Shown here: positions 7,415-15,935 of the stretch, one piece after another
How the letters are laid out: every line of letters begins with the position of its first letter
How positions within the stretch are numbered: position 1 is the stretch's first letter
Assembly: GCF_016595675.1 (NCBI RefSeq)
Contig: NZ_JAENJH010000003.1
Span: forward strand, 1-64,000
Length of the DNA stretch: 64,000 nucleotides
Origin: Prauserella cavernicola
GTDB lineage: Bacteria > Actinomycetota > Actinomycetes > Mycobacteriales > Pseudonocardiaceae
Direction of reading: 5' to 3'
Program-made: the position numbers and the translations under genes
Notes under the pieces: model-generated
The model's database searches: none
What the model saw: the letters and a program-made list of their open reading frames with translations, nothing else
What the model was told of the DNA's origin: nothing

Positions 7415-8152
7415 GTGGACTCGGAAGACTTGGTGCAGCGCGCCGGGCGGATCGCAGGCTGGGCCGCGCGCACGGGCTACTCGCTGGGCAAGCGCCTGCC
7501 CGGAGCCGACAGTGCCGAACGCAGCCTCCGCACACTCGAGCAGCGGGCCCTCGGTGAACTGCGCAGACGTCTCGAGAGCACCGGAGATCCCTACCTCGCC
7601 ACGCTGAACCAGGCTCCCGCACGGCACACCGCCAACGGAGACGCCGACGTCAGGCCCGGCGCGATCACCGTCATCCAGCAGGACGATCCCCTGCGCGTGG
7701 CCATGGCCGAGCTGCTGAACCGCTCCACCGGGCTGGACCGCGACCGGTCTCGCGACTATCTCTACGCCACCATCCTGCGTCAGCTGACCCCGGACGAGGC
7801 CCGGATCCTGGCCGCGCTCTCCGACGGCTCGCCCTTCCCGCTCGTCGACGTCGCCGAGCGCGCCGGCCTCGGCACCGGCCGGTTCGTGCTCCGCAACGCC
7901 TCGACCGTCGGCAAGCAGGCCGGGGTGTCGCTGCTCGACCACGTGCCCGCCTACGTCACCCGCCTCATCGGGCTCGGGCTCGCCGAGATCGACGAGGAGG
8001 CGCCCGCGCTGAGCACGCAGTACGAGATCCTGCTGACCGACGACACCGTCAGGGCCGCCGAGGAGATGGTCAAGCGCGCCAGGATCGTGCGGCGCACGGT
8101 GCGGATCTCACCGCTCGGCGTCAGCTTCTGGCAGGCCTGCGCGCCGGGCTGA
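7415..8152 (+). CDS. Abi-alpha family protein (DUF4393)
   Basis: The 245-residue protein resembles the Abi_alpha/DUF4393 family: an N-terminal helical part, a central QDDPLRVAMAELLNRSTGLDRDRSRDYLYATILRQLTPDEARILAAL stretch rewritten here only in outline, and a C-terminal segment AEEMVKRARIVRRTVRISPLG. The family name derives from abortive phage infection, but most members are uncharacterised. There is no signal peptide or clear membrane helix. The GTG at 7415 lies 23 bases after the zinc-motif gene; longer upstream frames overlap that gene and are unlikely. A phage-defence role is possible but not shown. Confidence 0.65.
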   Translation: MDSEDLVQRAGRIAGWAARTGYSLGKRLPGADSAERSLRTLEQRALGELRRRLESTGDPYLATLNQAPARHTANGDADVRPGAITVIQQDDPLRVAMAELLNRSTGLDRDRSRDYLYATILRQLTPDEARILAALSDGSPFPLVDVAERAGLGTGRFVLRNASTVGKQAGVSLLDHVPAYVTRLIGLGLAEIDEEAPALSTQYEILLTDDTVRAAEEMVKRARIVRRTVRISPLGVSFWQACAPG

Positions 8153-8222
8153 CTCGCGTGCGCCCGGCGGGCGGCCGTGTGATCATGGTCACCCACATTG
8201 ATGACCGTGACGGTGGTGGGTG

Positions 8223-9482
8223 ATGGACGAGTACCTGCGGGGAATCGCTGACGACTTCCTGCGGTACTGGCCCGTCTACTGCTCCATTCCGCTGGTCGCC
8301 GCGCTGATCGGCTACGTCACCAAGCTGGTCGCGATCCGGATGATGTTCCGGCCCCTGAACTTCGTGGGACTCAAGTTCCGGCACAAGCCCGTCGTCGGCT
8401 GGCAGGGCATCGTTCCCAAACGAGCGGCGCGCATGGCGAGCATCGCGTGCGACACGATGACCCAGCAGCTCGTCTCGCCCCGCGAGGTCATCGAGCGCCT
8501 CGATCCCGAGCGCATCGCGAAGGAGATCGAACGGCCGCTGCTAGCGGCGGCCGAGGAGATCGTCACCGACATCGCCGCCGAGTACCAGCCCGGTCTGTGG
8601 GAGGCGCTGCCCGACGGTGTGCGCAGGCTCGTCGTGAAGCGGGTCCAGGCCGAGGCGCCCAAGATGGTCGCCGCGGTGATGGAGGCGATCAAGGACGACG
8701 TCGACTCCGTGTTCGACCTCAAGGGCATGGTCGTCACGAGCCTGGTCAAGGACAAGGAGCTGCTCAACCGGATCTTCCAGGAGGCGGGACACAAGGAGTT
8801 CCGGTTCATCGCCCGCTCCGGGCTGCTCTTCGGCGGCCTCATCGGCATCGTGCAGATGGTCGTGTGGCTGGTGTTCCGGATCCCGCTGATCATGCCGCTG
8901 TTCGGTCTGTTCATCGGCTGGTTCACCGACTGGCTCGCGCTGAAGATGATCTTCCGTCCGAAGCAGCCGACCCGCTACCTCGGCCTGTTCGAGTGGCAGG
9001 GTCTTTTCCTGAAGCGGCGCGCCGAGGTCTCCGAGGCCTATGCCGCGCTCATCGCGAAGGAGATCATCACCCCCCACAACGTGATCGAGGCCGTGCTGCG
9101 CGGCCCGTTCTCGGACAAGGTCGTGACGCTGATCCAGCGTCAGGTGGACGAGGAACTGGCGAAGCAGGCGAGCTTCGCCAAGCCGCTCGTGGTGATGGCC
9201 GTCGGCAGCAGGCGCTACCAGGAGATGAAGGTGCGCATCGCCGAGCAGATCATGGCCAGGCTGCCGGAGACGCTGCACTACATCGAGGACTACGCCGAAG
9301 ACGCGATGGACATCCGCAACACGCTGGTGACCAAGATGAAGCAGCTCGATGCCGACGAGTTCGAGGGCCTGTTGCGCCCTGCATTCCAGCAGGACGAGTG
9401 GATCCTCATCCTCACCGGTGCGCTGCTCGGAGCCGCGTGTGGCGAGTTGCAGGTGCAGCTCGTGCTGCATCTGACCTCGTAG
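8223..9482 (+). CDS. DUF445 family membrane protein
   Basis: This 419-residue protein has two hydrophobic regions: one near the N-terminus (about residues 18-40) and one in the middle (about 200-240, containing IPLIMPLFGLFIGWFTDWL), with long charged helical regions between. The twice-occurring pattern of a membrane segment followed by KLVAIRMMFRP or LALKMIFRPKQP and a GWQG or EWQG turn is typical of DUF445 (YheB-like) proteins. The family's function is unknown. The ATG at 8223 follows GGTGGTGGGTG; a GTG one codon earlier is an alternative. It is co-directional with the Abi-alpha gene after a 70-base gap. Confidence 0.8.
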   Translation: MDEYLRGIADDFLRYWPVYCSIPLVAALIGYVTKLVAIRMMFRPLNFVGLKFRHKPVVGWQGIVPKRAARMASIACDTMTQQLVSPREVIERLDPERIAKEIERPLLAAAEEIVTDIAAEYQPGLWEALPDGVRRLVVKRVQAEAPKMVAAVMEAIKDDVDSVFDLKGMVVTSLVKDKELLNRIFQEAGHKEFRFIARSGLLFGGLIGIVQMVVWLVFRIPLIMPLFGLFIGWFTDWLALKMIFRPKQPTRYLGLFEWQGLFLKRRAEVSEAYAALIAKEIITPHNVIEAVLRGPFSDKVVTLIQRQVDEELAKQASFAKPLVVMAVGSRRYQEMKVRIAEQIMARLPETLHYIEDYAEDAMDIRNTLVTKMKQLDADEFEGLLRPAFQQDEWILILTGALLGAACGELQVQLVLHLTS

Positions 9483-9493
9483 TCGCACGCCTC

Positions 9494-9530
9494 CCGGCCG
9501 GTCCAGCACCACGGCCCTCCGACCGGCCGG
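9494..9530. terminator. Hairpin between converging DUF445 and hydrolase genes
   Basis: Arms ccggccggt (9494-9502) and accggccgg (9522-9530) are perfect complements around a 19-base loop. The position, 11 bases after the DUF445 stop and 38 bases beyond the converging hydrolase, fits a bidirectional terminator, though there is no T-run. Confidence 0.5.
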
Positions 9531-9568
9531 TGCAGCCCCGTCGCCGCCATCGGCGCGACGGTGGCCGC

Positions 9569-10255
9569 TCAGCTTGAGCGCACGTAGGCCAGCAGCTTCT
9601 CCGTCAGCTCCTCGGGTCGCGCGAGCGCGGGCAGGTGTCCTCCCTCCATCTCGTCGGGCACGATCCCCAGCCGTTGCTCGACCACGCGCCGCTGGAACTC
9701 CGCCGGGAACAGCCGATCGTCGCGGCAGAGCAGGAACCGGGTCGGCACGTCCGGCCACGCGGCCAGCGGCCACGGCTTCTGGAACGGGGTGTCCGACGGG
9801 TTGTGTTCGCCGCGCTCGAAGGCCTGCTCGGTGACCTCGTCGGGTACGTCGTGGAAGAACATCTCGCGCACGTCGAACTCCACCGCGCGGCCCTCGCGAT
9901 CCGCCTTCTCGCGCTGTGCCTGCTCCTGGCCCGTGGCCGCCCACCATTCGCCCGGCGACTCTCCCGACTTCGGCGTCATCGCGGCGACCAGGATCATCAG
10001 TTCGACCGGAACCCGCTCACACACCATCGGGGCGACGAATCCCGACATCGACTGCGCCACGAGCACGACCCCGCTGCGCTCCCCGATCGCGTCCACGACC
10101 ACATCGGTGTACTCGGCTAGTCCGGCGCCGGCATCGGTCCACGGCAGATCGGGAGTCAGCACGTCGTACCCCTCGCTGCGCAGCCGCGGCGCGACGAGAT
10201 GCCAGTACCACGAGTCGGATCCGGCGCCGGGTAGCAGCACGAATGTCGTGGTCAT
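9569..10255 (-). CDS. Alpha/beta hydrolase (salicylate-esterase-like)
   Basis: This 228-residue cytoplasmic hydrolase has the oxyanion-hole signature LLPGAGSDSWYW, nucleophile Ser69 in VAQSMSG, and a C-terminal GGHLPALARPEEL with the likely catalytic His. The overall pattern matches the small plant-esterase-like branch of the fold (EstC/MES type). The start overlaps the end of the PPOX gene by four bases (ATGA), so the two are one operon controlled from the promoter shared with the divergent HxlR gene. The substrate is unknown. Confidence 0.8.
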   Translation of the reverse strand: MTTTFVLLPGAGSDSWYWHLVAPRLRSEGYDVLTPDLPWTDAGAGLAEYTDVVVDAIGERSGVVLVAQSMSGFVAPMVCERVPVELMILVAAMTPKSGESPGEWWAATGQEQAQREKADREGRAVEFDVREMFFHDVPDEVTEQAFERGEHNPSDTPFQKPWPLAAWPDVPTRFLLCRDDRLFPAEFQRRVVEQRLGIVPDEMEGGHLPALARPEELTEKLLAYVRSS

Positions 10256-10773
10256 GACGCAACCGCCAGCGCACCGGGGACACGGTTGACGAAGTCCAGC
10301 ACTCCGACCCAGGTCGGGCGCACTGCGATGCGGGCCATCCTGGTGCCTGGTCCGAGATCGGCCAGCGTCGCGGCCGCCTGTTCCTCGCCGTAGTAGCGCC
10401 GTTGCGCCAGCACGTACTCCTCAGCGACTCCGTCCACATCGGTCACCTCGGCCGCGCCCCGGAGCAACAGGACCTCCGGTGGGATGCCGGCCGTGTCGAT
10501 GGTGATCGCCACGGCCGGCCGCTCGCGCAGTGCCGTGATCTTGTGGGCGCCCGCGAACGTGGCCACCACCAACTCGATGCCGTTCCAGTGGAACAGCATC
10601 GGTAACACGCGCGGCGTTCCGTCTCGTGCCGTGTACGCGAGGCGCGCCAGCTCCGTCGACCGCAACAATCGCTGCGCGACGTGGGTCCTGAGCAGGTCGA
10701 CATCGCCCTGGGGCAGCGATTCTGTCCTCGGTCCTGTCTCGGGCCCTGCCTTCGGTGTGAACGGTGCGGTCAT
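10252..10773 (-). CDS. Pyridoxamine 5'-phosphate oxidase-fold flavoprotein
   Basis: This 173-residue protein has the split-barrel flavin-binding fold: LARLAYTARDGTPRVLPMLFHWNG, then VVATFAGAHKITALRERPAVAITIDT and LLLRGAAEVTDVDG. Such proteins bind FMN or F420 and reduce or oxidise small molecules in the cytoplasm. The ATG at 10773 has GAGGAGGC three to four bases upstream; a longer frame would run into the divergent promoter. It is first in a two-gene operon with the hydrolase. Cofactor choice cannot be decided by eye. Confidence 0.8.
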   Translation of the reverse strand: MTAPFTPKAGPETGPRTESLPQGDVDLLRTHVAQRLLRSTELARLAYTARDGTPRVLPMLFHWNGIELVVATFAGAHKITALRERPAVAITIDTAGIPPEVLLLRGAAEVTDVDGVAEEYVLAQRRYYGEEQAAATLADLGPGTRMARIAVRPTWVGVLDFVNRVPGALAVAS

Positions 10774-10807
10774 GATGCCTCCTCGGGTCGATGGTCCTAA
10801 ATTAGCA

Positions 10808-10839
10808 CTGACAAGTCCTGGTTGTGAAGTGTAGACTTG
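10808..10839 (+). promoter_or_regulatory. Divergent promoters of hxlR-like and PPOX genes
   Basis: On the plus strand CTGACA (10808-10813) and TAGACT (10832-10837) are 18 bases apart, and transcription six to seven bases later would start at the ATG at 10844, giving a leaderless message; no ribosome site is visible there. On the minus strand TTCACA and TAATTT, 18 bases apart, overlap the same stretch. Inverted arms CAAGTC (10812-10817) and GACTTG (10834-10839) lie across both promoters and are a plausible HxlR operator. Confidence 0.5.
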
Positions 10840-10843
10840 GATC

Positions 10844-11497
10844 ATGTCCGGCAAACGCACCTACGACGACCCGTGCGGGGTCGCGAGAGCTCTCAACCTC
10901 ATCGGGGAACGGTGGGCCCTGCTGGTGGTCCGCGAGCTGCTGCACGGCCCGAAGCGGTTCACCGACATCCGGTCGGGGCTGCCGCACGCCAGTCAGAACG
11001 TGCTGTCCACGCGGCTGCGCGAGCTGGAGGAATCCGGGATCGTGCGGCGCCGCAAGCTGGGGCCGCCGGTCAGCGCGCAGGCCTACGAGCTCACCGAACG
11101 GGGGCGGGAGCTCGAGCCCGTCCTGCTCGCCCTGGCCCGCTGGGGTAGCCGTACTCCGCTCACGTCGGAGGAGGAGCTGAGTGCCGACGCGCTGGTACTC
11201 GCCCTGCGCACCACGTTCGACGTGCAGGCGGCCGCTGGCCTGCGCGCCGGAGTCGAGCTGCGGCTCGGCGAGGACATGTTCCACGCCGAGGTCGCCGACG
11301 GTGATCTCACGATGGAGCGAGGGGCCGCCGACGAGCCGGACGCCGTCATCGAGGCGGGCTCGGCCACCTTGCGGTCGGTGGTGTTCGGCGGCCGGAAACT
11401 CACCGACGCGCAGCGAAAGGGGGAAGCCAGGGTCGAGGGGGACGGCGACGCGGCGAGGCGCTTCGTCGAACTGTTTCCCCGGCCCAGCGTGCGATAG
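10844..11497 (+). CDS. HxlR family regulator with C-terminal SCP2-like domain
   Basis: This 217-residue protein begins with an HxlR winged helix (CGVARALNLIGERWALLVVRELL ... GLPHASQNVLSTRLRELEESGI) over residues 11-100. HxlR proteins usually end near residue 110-130. Here a second domain of about 100 residues follows (VELRLGEDMFHAEVADGDLTMERG ... PDAVIEAGSATLRSVVFGGRKL), resembling the sterol-carrier (SCP2) fold, which could be a ligand-binding sensor. It is divergent from the PPOX-hydrolase operon, its probable target. The message appears leaderless. Confidence 0.85.
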   Translation: MSGKRTYDDPCGVARALNLIGERWALLVVRELLHGPKRFTDIRSGLPHASQNVLSTRLRELEESGIVRRRKLGPPVSAQAYELTERGRELEPVLLALARWGSRTPLTSEEELSADALVLALRTTFDVQAAAGLRAGVELRLGEDMFHAEVADGDLTMERGAADEPDAVIEAGSATLRSVVFGGRKLTDAQRKGEARVEGDGDAARRFVELFPRPSVR

Positions 11498-11520
11498 TTC
11501 CGTCGGGCACTCCGGCGGAA
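11498..11520. terminator. Hairpin after the HxlR gene
   Basis: Arms ttccgtcgg and ccggcggaa form a 9-bp stem with one G-T pair directly after the stop codon. It separates this gene from the converging VOC gene. Confidence 0.45.
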
Positions 11521-11596
11521 CGGCAAAACCGCGGGACGGGCGGAAGGCCCGCGCGACAGGGGAATCGCTCGGGTCGTCCGCTCCGGGCCGGACAGG

Positions 11597-11968
11597 TCAG
11601 GGGCGCGGTGGGATCTGCTGCACTGCCCAGGAGTTGCCGTCGGGGTCGGAGAAGTACACGAACCGTCCCCACGGAAAGTCCTGGACTTCGCTGACCTCCA
11701 CGCCGCGGCCCGCGAGCTCCTCGCGCGCGGCCTCGATGTCGGAGACCACCACCTGCAAACCCTCCACCGAACCCGGCCGCATCCGCGAAATCCCTGTGCC
11801 GATGGCGATTGAGCAGGCCGAGCCGGGCGGAGTCAGTTGCACGAACCGGATCTCGTCGCTGACGACGTGGTCGTGGTCGGCGTTGAAACCCGCCCGCTCG
11901 ACGTAGAAAGCCTTGGCCTTGTCCACATCAGACACCGGAACAGCCACCAGCTCGAGCTTGAAATCCAT
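11597..11968 (-). CDS. VOC family protein
   Basis: This 123-residue protein shows the VOC repeat: ELVAVPVSDVDKAKAFYVERAGF at the start and VYFSDPDGNSWAVQQIPP at the end. It belongs to the small glyoxalase-like subset common in actinomycetes and probably acts as a dimer; no substrate can be assigned. The ATG at 11968 follows GAGGGAG with eight bases of spacing. An open frame continues upstream, but it would overlap the divergent DinB gene. Confidence 0.8.
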   Translation of the reverse strand: MDFKLELVAVPVSDVDKAKAFYVERAGFNADHDHVVSDEIRFVQLTPPGSACSIAIGTGISRMRPGSVEGLQVVVSDIEAAREELAGRGVEVSEVQDFPWGRFVYFSDPDGNSWAVQQIPPRP

Positions 11969-12121
11969 GGTCACTACTCCCTCTCGTTGTCGGTGCGACC
12001 ACGCTATGTCGAATTCCGGCCAGTTTTCGTCCGCAAGGGGTTGAGTGACCGCTCGGGATCCGCCGGACAGCATGACTCGCAGTGTGCGGCAGGAACCGGC
12101 GCCATCAAACACAATCGAGGC

Positions 12122-12628
12122 ATGGGAAGTGTGGAGCTGCTGAAGGACGGTTTCGGTCGCATTCAGGAGGAGGTGCACGCCGCTGTCACTGGATTGAACC
12201 CCGACCAGCTGGCCCATCGGGTCGACAAGGACGCCAACTCGATCGCCTGGCTCGTCTGGCACCTGACGCGGGTGCAGGACGACCACGTCGCGGGCGTCGC
12301 CGGGCTCGACCAGGTGTGGACCGCCGGGGGCTGGGCCGACCGGTTCGGGCTGCCGTTCCCCGCGGGCGACATCGGTTATGGGCACTCGAGTTCCGATGTC
12401 GCGAAGGTCCGGGTCGCCTCGCCCCGGCTGCTCACCGACTACCACGACGCCGTGTACGAGCAGACCGTCGACTACGTCGGCGGCATCAGCGACGCGGACC
12501 TGGACGTCGTCGTCGACGAGGCCTGGGACCCGCCGGTGACGCTGGGCGTGCGGCTGATCAGTGTCATGGACGACGACATGCAGCACGCCGGGCAGGCGGC
12601 GTTCGTGCGGGGAATCCTGCTGCGCTGA
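12122..12628 (+). CDS. DinB superfamily protein (DUF664, mycothiol-transferase type)
   Basis: This 168-residue protein has the four-helix DinB fold with likely metal-binding histidines: His in AWLVWHLTRVQDDH and the C-terminal DDDMQHAGQAAFVRG. DUF664/DinB_2 members in actinobacteria use mycothiol or bind metals in detoxification. The ATG at 12122 gives the normal family length; a longer frame to 11837 would overlap the divergent VOC gene. No membrane segment is present. The stop is one base from the converging cupin gene end. Confidence 0.8.
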   Translation: MGSVELLKDGFGRIQEEVHAAVTGLNPDQLAHRVDKDANSIAWLVWHLTRVQDDHVAGVAGLDQVWTAGGWADRFGLPFPAGDIGYGHSSSDVAKVRVASPRLLTDYHDAVYEQTVDYVGGISDADLDVVVDEAWDPPVTLGVRLISVMDDDMQHAGQAAFVRGILLR

Positions 12629-12629
12629 C

Positions 12630-13025
12630 CTACGGCTCGAGCGCGTGACCCGTGGTGGCGTCCACGTGGTCGGGCACGTCCTCGTGCCGGTCGCCGACGG
12701 TCGACGTGCCGGTGGGCTCGAACAGCATGATCGAGGCGCCGTCCTTCGACGAGGGTTTGTGCTCGGTTCCGCGCGGCACCACGAAGACGGCTCCCGTGGA
12801 CAGGACGACGGAGCGCTCGCCTTCCTGCTCGCGCAGCGCGATCGTCAGTTCGCCGTCGAGGACGAGGAAGAACTCGTCGGTGTCGTCGTGGGCGTGCCAC
12901 ACGTGCTCGCCCTCGACCTTGGCGACGCGCACGTCGTAGTCGTTCACCTGGGTCACGATGCGCGGGCTCCAGCGCTGGTCGAAGGTCGACAGTGCGTGGG
13001 CCAGGAGGATGGGTTCTCGGGTCAC
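12630..13025 (-). CDS. Cupin domain protein
   Basis: This 131-residue single-domain cupin has the metal-binding motif EHVWHAHDDTDEFFLVLDGE followed by GAVFVVPRGTEHKP. The two His, Glu and later His are all in place, so it should bind a divalent metal. No enzymatic partner is adjacent; it sits between a DinB gene (converging) and an AraC-type regulator (divergent, 50 bases apart), which might control it. The start is a GTG at 13025. Confidence 0.8.
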   Translation of the reverse strand: MTREPILLAHALSTFDQRWSPRIVTQVNDYDVRVAKVEGEHVWHAHDDTDEFFLVLDGELTIALREQEGERSVVLSTGAVFVVPRGTEHKPSSKDGASIMLFEPTGTSTVGDRHEDVPDHVDATTGHALEP

Positions 13026-13075
13026 GGGTCCATCGTGACTTTCGCGCGGCCTCCACGGGGTGCTAGGAATCGCAT

Positions 13076-14056
13076 ATGTCGCGTGATTCCTCGCAGCCGC
13101 ATCGGGTGGTGGCGATCGTCGACGACGGCTCGAACCCGTTCGAGTTCGGCGTCGCGACCGAGCTGTTCGGCTTGCGCAGACCGGAGCTGGATTGCCCGTG
13201 GTACGACTTCACTCTCTGCGCGGCACGGCCCGCCGTTCGGATGCACGCGGGCATGTTCACGCTCTCGGACGTGGCGGGCCTCGACGTGGTGGAATCCGCG
13301 GACACGGTCCTGGTGCCCAACCGGCCCGATCCCGAGGTGGATCCCGCGCCCGAGGTGCTCGATGCCGTTCGCGCCGCCGCCGCTCGTGGCGCGCGGCTGC
13401 TGAGCTTCTGTACCGGGGCGTTCACGCTCGCGGCGGCCGGCGTGCTCGACGGGCGCAGGGCCACCACGCACTGGCAGTGGGCGCACACGTTTGCGCGCAG
13501 GTACCCGGCGGTGCGCCTCCAACCCGACGTGCTCTTCGTCGACGACGGCGACGTGCTCACCGCGGCGGGCAGCGCGGCCGCACTGGACCTTGGGCTGCAC
13601 GTGATCCGAGAGGACCACGGCGCCGAGGTGGCGAACGCCGTGAGCAGGCGGCTGGTGTTCGCGGCGCATCGGGACGGAGGTCAGCGGCAGTTCGTCGAGC
13701 GACCGCTGCCCGCGGTGGCCGACTCGTCGCTGGGGCCCGTGCTGGCCTGGGCGCAGGAACGGCTGGACCGGCCACTCACCGTGGCCGACCTGGCGACGCG
13801 GGCGGCGGTGAGCGAGGCGACGCTGCACCGGCGGTTCCGCTCCGAGCTGGGCACGACCCCGCTCGGCTGGCTCACCGCGGAACGGGTGGCGATGGCGTGC
13901 AGGCTCATCGAACGCGGCGAGCAGCGGCTCGACGTCGTGGCGTTTCGCAGCGGGCTCGGTACCGCCTCGAACCTGCGCGCGCAGCTACGCAGACGCACCG
14001 GGCTCAGCCCGAGCGCGTACCGAACCCGGTTCGCACTGGCGGGCGCGGTCGACTAA
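13076..14056 (+). CDS. GlxA/FtrA-type transcriptional regulator (DJ-1/PfpI plus AraC HTH)
   Basis: This 326-residue regulator combines an N-terminal DJ-1/PfpI domain (about residues 8-190) with a C-terminal AraC/XylS helix-turn-helix (about 225-320; LTVADLATRAAVSEATLHRRFRSEL and RLDVVAFRSGLGTASNLRAQLRRR). The DJ-1 nucleophile position is kept as Cys in LLSFCTGAF, as in relatives that sense amidated or small ligands. Target genes are not evident; the divergent cupin gene is the nearest candidate. The stop overlaps the converging HhH-GPD gene by three bases. Confidence 0.88.
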   Translation: MSRDSSQPHRVVAIVDDGSNPFEFGVATELFGLRRPELDCPWYDFTLCAARPAVRMHAGMFTLSDVAGLDVVESADTVLVPNRPDPEVDPAPEVLDAVRAAAARGARLLSFCTGAFTLAAAGVLDGRRATTHWQWAHTFARRYPAVRLQPDVLFVDDGDVLTAAGSAAALDLGLHVIREDHGAEVANAVSRRLVFAAHRDGGQRQFVERPLPAVADSSLGPVLAWAQERLDRPLTVADLATRAAVSEATLHRRFRSELGTTPLGWLTAERVAMACRLIERGEQRLDVVAFRSGLGTASNLRAQLRRRTGLSPSAYRTRFALAGAVD

Positions 14057-14631
14057 CCGGTGCTCTTCGCTGCTGCCTTGGCCGCCTTCTTGAACGAGCG
14101 CACCTCGGCGAGCGATTCCGCGCTGGTGACGTCGGCGATCGAGCGGCGAGAGCCCTCCTCGCCGTAGGCACCCGCGGCCTCCCGCCAGCCCGCGGGTGCG
14201 ACGCCCCGCTGCTTGCCGAGCAGGGCGAGGAAGATCCGCGCCTTCTGGTCGCCGTAGCCGGGCAGTGCCTTGAGCCGCTTGAGCACCTGCTTGCCATCGG
14301 GGTCGCCCTCGGTCCAGATGGCCTCGGTCCGGCCGCCGTAGTTGTCCACGATGTCCTGCGCGAGCGCGTGCACCCGCCGTGCCATCGACCCGCCGTAGCG
14401 GTGGATCGCCGGCTTGGTCACGCACAGTTCGACGAACTCCTCGAGGTCGGTCTGCGCGATCGTGGTGACGCTGAACCCGCCCATCCGCTCCGCGATCTTC
14501 TTCGGCCCCGAGAAGGCGACCTCCATCGCGATCTGCTGGTCCAGCAGCATGCCGGTGAGCAGTGCGAACGGGTCGTCGGACAGCAGCTTGTCCGCATCGG
14601 GGTCACCGGTGAGGTGCAACGTGCCAGCCAT
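14053..14631 (-). CDS. HhH-GPD family DNA-glycosylase-like protein
   Basis: This 192-residue protein resembles actinobacterial HhH-GPD proteins: PFALLTGMLLDQQIAMEVAFSGPKKI at the N-terminus and a helix-hairpin-helix KRLKALPGYGDQKARIFLALL. The family acts in base excision repair, but this short type lacks the iron-sulfur cluster of MutY/EndoIII, and the canonical catalytic Lys/Asp pair is not clear by eye. Activity is therefore uncertain. The ATG at 14631 lies close to the end of the next minus-strand gene (GDPD stop at 14664), from which it may be read through. Confidence 0.8.
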   Translation of the reverse strand: MAGTLHLTGDPDADKLLSDDPFALLTGMLLDQQIAMEVAFSGPKKIAERMGGFSVTTIAQTDLEEFVELCVTKPAIHRYGGSMARRVHALAQDIVDNYGGRTEAIWTEGDPDGKQVLKRLKALPGYGDQKARIFLALLGKQRGVAPAGWREAAGAYGEEGSRRSIADVTSAESLAEVRSFKKAAKAAAKSTG

Positions 14632-14663
14632 GGAAACAGGATGGCACGTCGCACCTCGGCTGG

Positions 14664-15935
14664 TCACGGCACGATGTAGGAGTGGGCGTCGAGCGCCCGT
14701 CCCCGCTCCGAGTAGAACGTCACGGTGTCGCCACCGGTGTTGTTGAGGAAGCCGACCGTGAGGTCGTTGTAGTACGCGTCCGGGCGGTTCGTGCCCGGTC
14801 CCGGGTACACGCGCAGCAGGCTGCCCGGCTGGATGACGTAGCCCTCGCCGATGCGCAGCAGGTTGCTCGCCGCGTCGCGAACGGTGTGCCCGCCGACGTT
14901 CACCGGCCTGCTCGTGGTGTTGCGCAGGGTGACGTGCTCGCCGGTCTCCGGCTGCATGTCGTCGCCGCTCGGGTTGGGGAACACGTGGTCCACCACGACC
15001 GCACCCGCGCCGGGGAACGGGTCCTTGCCCGCGCGCACCCGCTTGGCGGTCTCCGGGTAGTTGGTGACCACCCAGTCGTAGCGCTGGTGCAGGGCCATCT
15101 CGATCTGCTCGGGGCTGTCCACCGGGTCGCTGATGACCTTCAGGCCGCGTGCGTGCGCCCTGTCGACGTCGGCCGCGGTGGTGACGCGCGGGTGGGAGAA
15201 CACTCCCACCGTCCAGCCCGCGAGCCGGTCGAGCGTCGCGTCGTCGAGCATCTCGCCGCCGGTCAGCACCGCGAGCTGCACCTTGGGCGCGACCTCGTGG
15301 AACTCCCGCAGTGCGGCCTCGTCGCGCGAGTGGACCTTGACCCGGTAGGCACCGGAACGCAATACGGCTCCGTCGGCGAGCCCAGCCGCGTGCAGTTCGT
15401 GCGCGAGTTTCGCTCCGACACCCGGGCTGTTCTGCGGCGCCTTCAGCTCGAGCGTCAGACCCGCCCTGCCGCGGTTGATCTCCAGCAGCTCCCGCACGGT
15501 CGGCACCCGCTGGCCCGCGAACCGCTCGTCGAACCACGAGCCCGCGTCGAGCTGCTTGATCTCGGCGAGCGTGAAGTCGCCGACCAGGCCCTGTGCCCGC
15601 TCCGGGAACACGGTCTCGACGTCGGTGGTGCGCTCGAGTGTGTCGTCGTGGACGAGCACGAGCTCACCGTCGGCGGTGAGTTGCACGTCGCCCTCGAGCA
15701 CGTCGGCGCCCTCGGTCAGCGCCTGCCGGTAGGAAGCGGGGGTCTCCTCGGGCGCGAGGCCGGGCGAGCCGCGGTGTGCCGCGATCACGGCCCTGCTGTG
15801 CTCGCCGGGCGCGGCCGAGGCGACGGTGCCGGACGGTTCGGCACGTTCGGGAATGAGCGTCGCCGTGGTGACGGCCGCGGTGGCGAGCACCGCGACGGCG
15901 AGTGGGACGCCGAGCCTGCGCAGGCGTTGGTCCAC
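14664..15935 (-). CDS. Secreted glycerophosphodiester phosphodiesterase with lamin-tail domain
   Basis: This 423-residue protein starts at a GTG with AAAGG seven bases upstream. A signal sequence covers about residues 1-30 (RRLGVPLAVAVLATAAVTTATL). The GDPD TIM barrel follows: His54 in IAAHRG, Glu81 and Asp83 in LEGDVQL, His96 in LVHDDT, the expected metal and acid-base residues. It hydrolyses glycerophosphodiesters to glycerol 3-phosphate and an alcohol outside the cell. After about residue 310 a lamin-tail (LTD) beta domain is fused (FPNPSGDDMQPETGEHVTLRN), which in secreted nucleases and phosphatases helps binding. The fusion is typical of actinomycetes. Confidence 0.85.
   Translation of the reverse strand: MDQRLRRLGVPLAVAVLATAAVTTATLIPERAEPSGTVASAAPGEHSRAVIAAHRGSPGLAPEETPASYRQALTEGADVLEGDVQLTADGELVLVHDDTLERTTDVETVFPERAQGLVGDFTLAEIKQLDAGSWFDERFAGQRVPTVRELLEINRGRAGLTLELKAPQNSPGVGAKLAHELHAAGLADGAVLRSGAYRVKVHSRDEAALREFHEVAPKVQLAVLTGGEMLDDATLDRLAGWTVGVFSHPRVTTAADVDRAHARGLKVISDPVDSPEQIEMALHQRYDWVVTNYPETAKRVRAGKDPFPGAGAVVVDHVFPNPSGDDMQPETGEHVTLRNTTSRPVNVGGHTVRDAASNLLRIGEGYVIQPGSLLRVYPGPGTNRPDAYYNDLTVGFLNNTGGDTVTFYSERGRALDAHSYIVP

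Noticed and set aside
8179-8192. GTGATCATGGTCAC palindrome before the DUF445 gene
   Set aside because: It looks like a possible operator, but it is a single short site with no regulator nearby, so it was not listed as a feature.
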